A stretch of 16,526 bases of DNA from Bacteroidia bacterium (lineage in GTDB: Bacteria > Bacteroidota > Bacteroidia > Bacteroidales > Azobacteroidaceae): contig BNWW01000045.1 in the NCBI GenBank assembly GCA_025999115.1, positions 1-16,526 of the forward strand, given 5' to 3'. Made by a program: the position numbers and the translations under genes. The stretch's first letter is position 1. Each line of letters opens with the position of its first letter. The notes under the pieces are model-generated. The model had not been told where the DNA came from. It saw only the letters and a list, made by a program, of their open reading frames with translations, and did not search any database. This document shows, piece by piece, positions 7,919-13,894 of this stretch.

Positions 7919-10546
7919 ATGAAGAAGTTAATTTTTACTTTTGTAGCGGTAATAATTGCCGGAACTGCGTTGTTTGCCCGGCAAACGACAACCCTTAATC
8001 CGACTGCGGACGGATTTGTGAGCTCCTCAGACGATTCTTATGTTGGTACTAACCTGAATATGGCTCTCTCGTCATACAACACAAATATTCGGGAGATTTT
8101 CCTCGATTTCGATTTGACAAGCGTAATATTTACGCCGCAACATGCGACACTGAAACTCTACATCAACAGTGTAAGTAATGCTAATCCTGTTATTTTAGGA
8201 GCTTATGCGGCAACCGGTAATGCGATTGACGGCAGTTTGACTTTTACCAACCGTCCCATTACCGGACAATATCATACGACGGATATTCATACCAGTAATG
8301 CTGCTGTCGATCAATGGATTAGTTTCGATTTTGCCGATTTTATCAAGGCGCAGGATTTTTCGAGCAACAAGCTGCTCTATTTCAGGATAGCGGTTATCTA
8401 TCCCGCTACTACTTCAACTACTTGCCCGCTGATTACTATCGGAAGCATCGAGTCGTCCAATGCTCCGCAGTTAGTGTTGAGCGATATGCCGACACCGGGC
8501 GTTTACGAAGTGCCTTTTGCCGAAATGGAAACGCTTTACGCCAATAATTCTAATAATGCAGGGAAACCTGAATTTGCATTTAACGGAGCGGGATTATTGC
8601 CGGATATGAAACATGTTACAGCCGGCGATTATATGATGTGGAGAAATTTAGACGGTTCTTACCCGTTTCAATTAATGGTGAAATTCAAAGAAGCCATTGA
8701 CATCACTAAACTTCATGTATGGAATGCCAATTGGTTGTTTGGAACAGGTTCTACAGATTATACGAATAGAGGCGCCAAAAGGGTGGATATTTACGTTTCG
8801 TCCTCGTCCACGGATATGACTACGGTAACCGATTTTACTGATTCTCGTTGGAAGAAGGTATCGTCAGACGAACTCCAATTTGCGCAGGCTACAGGTAGCA
8901 CGTCTTATGAAGGAGAAGACATCAGCCTTACCGGAGCCGACAATGCTTACTGGCTGGCGCTTAATATTTTATCGAATCATGCACCAAGTAATTACGCTGC
9001 AATTTCCGAAATAAAAGTATATAAGGAAATTACGGAAGATGTCCAATTAGAGAGCGTTTGGGATCCAAAGGAAAATTCAACAAATTGGACAGAGGATGAT
9101 AATTGGAGTACAGGCGTAGCTCCAAGTAACACTTCCGATATACGAATCCCGACAAGCAGTTCTTATCCGGTATTAGAAACGGCAACTACCGTTAACACCA
9201 TCACGTTCGCACCGGGCGCAGAAATCGGCGGACAAGAAAATTTAACTATCACCGGCAAGGCGGTTGTCGAACTCGACGTGGCTGCCGATCGCTGGCATTT
9301 GTTATCTGTGCCGGTAGATGCCGTTTCCGGCGATTTCTATTTCAATAATACTCCCGACAGTTGGCTTCGGAAATTCAATCCGGCCGGTTACACTGCCGGA
9401 TGGAAATACATAACCGGCTTGGAAGAACCACTTCCCATCGGAACGGGATTCGCTTTCTTTGTCGATCAAGCTCATTCTTTTGAAATTGAAGGAAGTTCTT
9501 TGGCAGGCGCCACGCCTATAACAGAGCCTTTGAAATTTTTATACGATGAAGAGTACGCTTCCGATTTCACTTTGGTTGGTAATCCGTTTATGTCAACCAT
9601 TGATTTTGATGCGCTTTATGCAGCGAATGGAACTAAAATACGGAAGAATTATCAGGTATGGACGGATACTGACGGTTATAGCGGTTATAATCCGGTTGGA
9701 AATTTCGGAGTGACAATTCCCGAAGATTTAGACAAGTACATTGCTCCGTTGCAATCATTTATTGTTGAAAAAGACGCCGCCGAAGAGGATGATTTTTTGG
9801 TATTTAACATAATAACTCCCGGTCTTATAGCTACAGGAGCATCCAGCGGTTTGAGATCGTCGCAAAATGAAGGGAACAAATTGAATATTACCGCCGGCAA
9901 TGAAGTTGCCTCCGTACTTACTTTCATCGCCAACCGCGAAGACGGACAATCTTCCCGCAAATTAAAAGCCGGAATAAACAATCTTCCTGATATTTATACT
10001 TTAGACGGAGCAACGGCTTTGGGCGCAAACATTATTCATACGGATAATATCTTGATTCCCATTGGCATTTCAACCGCTTACGCCGGTAATATCACCCTGA
10101 CCATACAAGGGATGAACAATTATGAGGCAGCCGTTACATTCATTGATAACGAAGCGGAAACACGGGAAACCGGCATTTCCGAAAATGACACATTCGAATA
10201 TATGTTTAATTATCAACCGAAAAAAGATTCAAATGACCGGGTTATTGCGGAAGAAGAACGGTTCTTCATTCAGTTGGCGCCGAAGAATTTGACGGGTCTA
10301 ACGGCTGCTCCGGTTCAAAATATCAATGTATATAGCAAAAATCACTCGATTTATGCCGTATCGGGCGCCAATGATTTGATTAAACAACTATCGGTTTATA
10401 ATATTCAAGGGATGTTGCTTTACTCCAATGATCAAGTAAATGCGCCCCATTTTACGACCGGCAAGCAAGTAAATTTACCGGAAATTTGTATTGTGAAAGT
10501 GATTACCGAACAAGGGGTAAAAAATGTAAAAATAATCACTAAATAA
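7919..10546 (+). CDS. Non-catalytic T9SS surface protein with CBM96-like and discoidin-like domains
   Basis: 875 residues, start MKKLIFTF with a signal peptide of about 20 residues (TALFA/RQ). Residues 22-190 form a CBM96/DNRLRE-like beta-sandwich (TADGFV, FLDFDL, LTFTNRP, then LVLS). Residues 197-370 form a discoidin (F5/8 type C)-like domain with FNGAGL, VWNANW and LNILSNHA; the same domain occurs in the esterase gene downstream. Residues 375-450 contain NWSTGVAPS and a sheet-rich stretch, followed by a long region (about 450-795) with WHLLSVPV, GTGFAFFV and LVGNPFM, a pattern common in T9SS cargo that I cannot tie to a function. The C-terminus (about 800-875) is a T9SS sorting domain (LSVYNIQGMLLYS, ending VKNVKIITK). 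I see no hydrolase signature. The likely role is binding the target glycan at the cell surface (inference). It lies 42 AT-rich nt after GH97, without a clear TAnnTTTG promoter, and 9 nt before the next gene. Confidence 0.9.
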   Translation: MKKLIFTFVAVIIAGTALFARQTTTLNPTADGFVSSSDDSYVGTNLNMALSSYNTNIREIFLDFDLTSVIFTPQHATLKLYINSVSNANPVILGAYAATGNAIDGSLTFTNRPITGQYHTTDIHTSNAAVDQWISFDFADFIKAQDFSSNKLLYFRIAVIYPATTSTTCPLITIGSIESSNAPQLVLSDMPTPGVYEVPFAEMETLYANNSNNAGKPEFAFNGAGLLPDMKHVTAGDYMMWRNLDGSYPFQLMVKFKEAIDITKLHVWNANWLFGTGSTDYTNRGAKRVDIYVSSSSTDMTTVTDFTDSRWKKVSSDELQFAQATGSTSYEGEDISLTGADNAYWLALNILSNHAPSNYAAISEIKVYKEITEDVQLESVWDPKENSTNWTEDDNWSTGVAPSNTSDIRIPTSSSYPVLETATTVNTITFAPGAEIGGQENLTITGKAVVELDVAADRWHLLSVPVDAVSGDFYFNNTPDSWLRKFNPAGYTAGWKYITGLEEPLPIGTGFAFFVDQAHSFEIEGSSLAGATPITEPLKFLYDEEYASDFTLVGNPFMSTIDFDALYAANGTKIRKNYQVWTDTDGYSGYNPVGNFGVTIPEDLDKYIAPLQSFIVEKDAAEEDDFLVFNIITPGLIATGASSGLRSSQNEGNKLNITAGNEVASVLTFIANREDGQSSRKLKAGINNLPDIYTLDGATALGANIIHTDNILIPIGISTAYAGNITLTIQGMNNYEAAVTFIDNEAETRETGISENDTFEYMFNYQPKKDSNDRVIAEEERFFIQLAPKNLTGLTAAPVQNINVYSKNHSIYAVSGANDLIKQLSVYNIQGMLLYSNDQVNAPHFTTGKQVNLPEICIVKVITEQGVKNVKIITK

Positions 10547-10555
10547 TTTGTCAAT

Positions 10556-10852
10556 ATGAAATCAAGATTGAATTATAAAATGATCGGCATCATATTGCTG
10601 CTCATTTTCTCATCGAATGTATTTTCCGGTACTCTTCCGGAAAGCAAGTTTCATGACCGCTTTTCGGAGCGTATTTCAAATCCGGCGGAATCATCCGCCG
10701 GATCGTTAAGAACAGGAATAGCTCCGGATGATGATCCTCGTGATCAGAATAACAAATTGGGTTCGGTTGGTAATGCCGGTTCGTTTGTTTTGGTTTTCGG
10801 AATCATTTATGGAATCTGTATTTTTGAAAGGAAGAGAAAACGCAGCAGTTAA
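10556..10852 (+). CDS. Small protein with signal peptide and C-terminal membrane anchor, function unknown
   Basis: 98 residues from ATG at 10556, 9 nt after the stop of the binding protein, so probably in the same transcript. Residues 1-24 look like a signal peptide (GIILLLIF core, NVFSG). Residues 25-74 are polar and probably disordered, with an acidic DDDP patch and N/G-rich NNKLGSVGNAG. Residues 75-90 form a single hydrophobic helix containing one Cys (YGICIF), followed by ERKRKRSS. The expected topology is periplasmic N-terminal part, inner-membrane helix and short positive cytoplasmic tail. I recall similar signal peptide/Gly-Pro-acidic linker/helix/basic-tail proteins near T9SS cargo genes in Bacteroidales, but they have no established role that I know of. 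It resembles the layout of PEP-CTERM-like sorting tails without carrying a recognisable motif. It could help processing or anchoring of the neighbours, but this is speculation. Confidence 0.78.
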   Translation: MKSRLNYKMIGIILLLIFSSNVFSGTLPESKFHDRFSERISNPAESSAGSLRTGIAPDDDPRDQNNKLGSVGNAGSFVLVFGIIYGICIFERKRKRSS

Positions 10853-10913
10853 ATATTATGATTATCCGCGAAATTACCCCCAACTGGTGTTATTTCTGGT
10901 ATTGCCACATTTA

Positions 10914-10931
10914 ACATTCCGTTAGGAATGT
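10914..10931. repeat. Hairpin, 7-bp arms, 4-nt loop
   Basis: ACATTCC at 10914-10920 is the reverse complement of GGAATGT at 10925-10931, with GTTA between. A related GGAATACAT follows at 10943-10951. It is part of the intergenic repeat and has no T-run after it. Confidence 0.7.
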
Positions 10932-10968
10932 ATCGCCCGGTAGGAATACATTGAGACCACCCCCTCTC

Positions 10969-10987
10969 TGCAATCCGTAGGATTGCA
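10969..10987. repeat. Hairpin, 8-bp arms, inverted partner of 11064-11081
   Basis: TGCAATCC and GGATTGCA flank GTA. Bases 10970-10987 are the exact reverse complement of 11064-11081, so the two copies can also pair with each other over 18 bp. Confidence 0.8.
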
Positions 10988-11007
10988 ACCATCTGGTATG
11001 TAATAGG

Positions 11008-11028
11008 TTGCATTTCGCAGGAATGCAA
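11008..11028. repeat. Hairpin, 7-bp arms, 7-nt loop
   Basis: TTGCATT at 11008-11014 pairs with AATGCAA at 11022-11028. It sits directly before the GGGGG (11029-11033) that can pair with CCCCC at 10960-10964. Confidence 0.65.
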
Positions 11029-11063
11029 GGGGGACAAAGATATTATCAATTTCTACCGAGCGA

Positions 11064-11081
11064 TGCAATCCTACGGATTGC
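11064..11081. repeat. Second copy of the 18-bp palindromic repeat
   Basis: TGCAATCCTACGGATTGC forms a hairpin with 7-bp arms (11065-11071 and 11075-11081) and is the inverted copy of 10970-10987. It is 50 bp upstream of the preferred start of the esterase gene, so it may lie in that gene's leader. Confidence 0.8.
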
Positions 11082-11130
11082 CGAACACCATGGTAAAAAA
11101 GCGGATAGTCATATTAAATATAAATTTATC

Positions 11131-13866
11131 ATGAAAACAAAATCTATTTTCGACCTGCTTCTTATTATCGTCTTTCTGTGTTGCACAAATCGAGAAACGA
11201 TGGCTTCCGGGCAGCAGCTCTCTCCTGTGCTTGACGGCTATTTGCGTCAGCAACAAAAAGACTTTCTCTCCACGCTGAACTATGGCGAATTGAAAACGAG
11301 TTCCGGTTTTTCCCGTCAGATTTATCTCAATTTCGATTTCAGTTCGGTAAGCGCCGGTATGAAAACCGCTAAGCTGCGCCTGTATTGCCAGTCGTTTGAT
11401 AAATTTGGCGAACTGGCTATCTCGGCGTATTGTATGCCGGGCTACCAAACCGCCGGTTTAACATGGGATAACCGTCCTTCCTTGCCCGAAGAAACGGCTT
11501 CTATCGAGATAAACCAAACGGAACATAGCAATGTGTGGATCGAATGGAATCTATCGGCTTTTTTGCCCGTTATTTTGGCAAACGCCGACAAGACCGCAAG
11601 TATTGTGTTGGCCGTAACGCAGGGAAATGATGCCTTGGTAAAGGCGGCCTTGAGCGAAAACAGCGCGTATGCTCCTTATATCGTATTGACGGATGAAGAA
11701 CCGGAAATCGTTCCTGTTTCGATAATCAAAATGCCGGCGCTGTTTTCGGATAATATGGTTATCCAGCGCGACCAGCTGGTAAAGGTTTGGGGCGAAGTAT
11801 TGCCGAATGAAGCCGTTGTCGTCCGGTTTAACGAAATTGATTATCCGGCCCAATGCGATGGGGATGGAAAATTCAACCTCATCCTTCCTGCATTGAGCAC
11901 TTCGGAAACTGTTTACACAATGAGCATCACGGCAGGCGACGAAACGCTTACCTACAACAATATTGTGATGGGCGACGTTTTTATATGCGGAGGACAAAGC
12001 AACATGGCTTTTAAGATAAACACGGTGGCTTCCGAACAGTTGGCAAACGCCATAGCAGACGCTAATTATCCCAATTTGCGTTTTTTTGAAGTGGCAAAAA
12101 TTGTAAATGGAGGCGTACTTGTCGGCGAGAACGATAAAAAATGGAAGTCTTCCATTTCCGAACGTATTCGTGATTGGTCGGCCATCGCTTTCTTTTTGGG
12201 ACGCGATTTGCATAAACACGTGAATATCCCCATCGGATTAATCAATGTGAGCCATGGCGGCGCTCCCTGCGATGCGTTTATTTCGCCCGAAGCCTATTTA
12301 AACGACCTTGAACTGAACGCGGCAAAATGCCCCGACGGAACAGGGATTTACCAACATTACACCACGCCTTCGTCCTTGTATAATCAAATGATATACAAAG
12401 TAACCGGTTATCCGGTAAAAGGTTTTGTTTGGTATCAAGGCGAAACCAATGCCAAATATTGGAGTAACTTCAAGACGATATTTCAGGGACTGATTAAAGA
12501 TTGGCGAACACAATGGGGAGATGCAAATTTGCCTTTCCTTTTTGTTCAACTGCCTGCTTACGAGCGAACCGATGAACCAAACGGGTATAGCTGGGCTGAA
12601 ATACGGGACATTCAACTGCAAACATGGAAGGAAACAGAAAATACCGGTATGGTGGTAACTGTTGATGTGGGCGACCCCGGGAATATTCATCCGAGCGACA
12701 AATATACGGTAGCGAAACGATTGTTGCTATATACCCGCGCATTGGTTTACGACGAATCGATAAATCATAAAAGCCCCATCTATCAAAGCCATGAAGTGGT
12801 TGGAAACGAATTGTTCGTTACTTTCGACTATGTAACAGCCGGTTTAACTTCGGTGAAAGATATTACCGAATTTGAAATTTGCGGAGAAGATGGCGTTTAT
12901 AAGAGCGCCGATGCCGTTATTCTTCCCGATAACCGCATAAAGCTAAGCAATGCAACGATTGACGTTCCGGCAGAGGTTCGTTATGCGTGGAAAAACAATA
13001 ACGCCATATCCATCTTTACGTCCGACAGCCAGTTGCCGCTATCGCCTTTCCGTTCCAACATCAGTTCGGGTACAAACCCGGATACAGATGCCGATTTGGT
13101 TGAAATTCCGTTCGACAACATTCAGGATGCTTATGCCTCATCAACCTATACGGGGCGTTTGCCCCTGTATGCCGTCAATGGAGCAGGATTGGTAAACAAC
13201 ACCACGCACCAAGCGTCGGTAATGAGTATGGTATGGCATTCCAATCAGGTGGACTTTCCCATCCGGTTTTTAATTGAGTTGAAAACGCCCAAAGATTTTG
13301 CCGCTTTGCGTATATGGAATCTGAATTGGACTAGCGCCTATTTAAGTCGTGGCGTCAAAGACATCGAAATCTATACCTCAACTTCCAACCAAGCATTAGA
13401 GGACGAGGCTTTTAATTCTTCCGTCTGGAATAAGGTACACGAATGTTCTTTACAGCAGGCGACAGGCGATGCTACCTATCTCGGCGAGATGCAACAAATC
13501 GCCGCAGTGTCTCGCAACGTCAAATGGGTAGGAATCAATATCTTGAATAACCATGCAAGTAACGTCAATGGATATACGGGCTTGAGCGAGGTTAAACTTT
13601 ATTCGCCGCCGGTCATTACCGGAATACAAATTCAGCAGGAATCCGCCGGATGGGGCGATGTATCTATTCGGGATAAAACCGTTATTGTAAAATCGACGAC
13701 GGATACGCCGGTTGTTTTTGCTTTATATTCCATACAAGGCGTTTGTTTGAAAACGCAAAAACTTAGTTCCCAAGGATATGCTGAGATAAATGTTCCTCAA
13801 AACGGGTTTTATATAGTTCGCTTAATAGCGGGCGATCAAGAGCGAAACATCAAGGTAATTATATAA
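11131..13866 (+). CDS. SASA-family (sialate/acetylxylan-type) carbohydrate O-acetylesterase with binding modules and T9SS tail
   Basis: 911 residues from ATG at 11131. The frame is open back to 11008, but that stretch lies in the intergenic repeat and would bury the signal peptide, so it is excluded. The signal peptide is about 1-27; FLCC is a poor lipobox. The order is a CBM96-like module (30-192), an SGNH-fold SASA esterase domain (198-644), a discoidin-like module (657-827, NGAGL, WNLNW, LNILNNHA) and a T9SS tail (about 831-911). The esterase has GGQSNM with nucleophile Ser290, NVSHGGAPC, WYQGETN (434-440) and DPGNIHP with His520, so it looks active. The family removes O-acetyl groups from sugars such as sialic acid or xylan; the preferred sugar is not readable from sequence. 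It probably deacetylates polymer outside the cell so that glycosidases can work. 28 nt separate it from GH2. Confidence 0.92.
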   Translation: MKTKSIFDLLLIIVFLCCTNRETMASGQQLSPVLDGYLRQQQKDFLSTLNYGELKTSSGFSRQIYLNFDFSSVSAGMKTAKLRLYCQSFDKFGELAISAYCMPGYQTAGLTWDNRPSLPEETASIEINQTEHSNVWIEWNLSAFLPVILANADKTASIVLAVTQGNDALVKAALSENSAYAPYIVLTDEEPEIVPVSIIKMPALFSDNMVIQRDQLVKVWGEVLPNEAVVVRFNEIDYPAQCDGDGKFNLILPALSTSETVYTMSITAGDETLTYNNIVMGDVFICGGQSNMAFKINTVASEQLANAIADANYPNLRFFEVAKIVNGGVLVGENDKKWKSSISERIRDWSAIAFFLGRDLHKHVNIPIGLINVSHGGAPCDAFISPEAYLNDLELNAAKCPDGTGIYQHYTTPSSLYNQMIYKVTGYPVKGFVWYQGETNAKYWSNFKTIFQGLIKDWRTQWGDANLPFLFVQLPAYERTDEPNGYSWAEIRDIQLQTWKETENTGMVVTVDVGDPGNIHPSDKYTVAKRLLLYTRALVYDESINHKSPIYQSHEVVGNELFVTFDYVTAGLTSVKDITEFEICGEDGVYKSADAVILPDNRIKLSNATIDVPAEVRYAWKNNNAISIFTSDSQLPLSPFRSNISSGTNPDTDADLVEIPFDNIQDAYASSTYTGRLPLYAVNGAGLVNNTTHQASVMSMVWHSNQVDFPIRFLIELKTPKDFAALRIWNLNWTSAYLSRGVKDIEIYTSTSNQALEDEAFNSSVWNKVHECSLQQATGDATYLGEMQQIAAVSRNVKWVGINILNNHASNVNGYTGLSEVKLYSPPVITGIQIQQESAGWGDVSIRDKTVIVKSTTDTPVVFALYSIQGVCLKTQKLSSQGYAEINVPQNGFYIVRLIAGDQERNIKVII

Positions 13867-13894
13867 AATTTGTTTCCAATAAAATCAACCATAC

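Larger units (their letters stand above)
10905..11095. repeat. Palindrome-rich intergenic repeat element
   Basis: Most of the 278-nt gap between 10853 and 11130 is made of short palindromes rather than coding sequence. An 18-bp sequence at 10970-10987 recurs exactly, inverted, at 11064-11081, and each copy is itself a hairpin. Two further hairpins lie at 10914-10931 and 11008-11028. A run of five C (10960-10964) can pair with five G (11029-11033) and close a stem around two of the hairpins. I recall similar sequences with a C-C-T-A-C-G-G core between genes in other Bacteroidales genomes, which suggests a dispersed REP- or MITE-like family, but copy number cannot be judged here. There is no transposase, no evident target-site duplication and no T-run marking an intrinsic terminator. 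I see no clear TAnnTTTG promoter in the gap. Confidence 0.65.

Noticed and set aside
10914..11033. Intrinsic terminator after the small membrane-protein gene
   Set aside because: Hairpins are present but none is followed by a run of T, so a terminator cannot be claimed.
10970..11081. CRISPR array
   Set aside because: Only two copies, inverted rather than direct, with no regular spacers or cas genes.
11008..11130. 41-codon N-terminal extension of the esterase, and an antisense reading frame across 10849-11049
   Set aside because: Both are translations of the palindromic repeat (the AILRIAE peptide appears in both). The signal peptide begins at the ATG at 11131.
11131..11220. Lipoprotein signal in the esterase (FLCC)
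   Set aside because: The residues before Cys do not fit a lipobox, and the protein has a T9SS tail, which fits signal peptidase I processing better.
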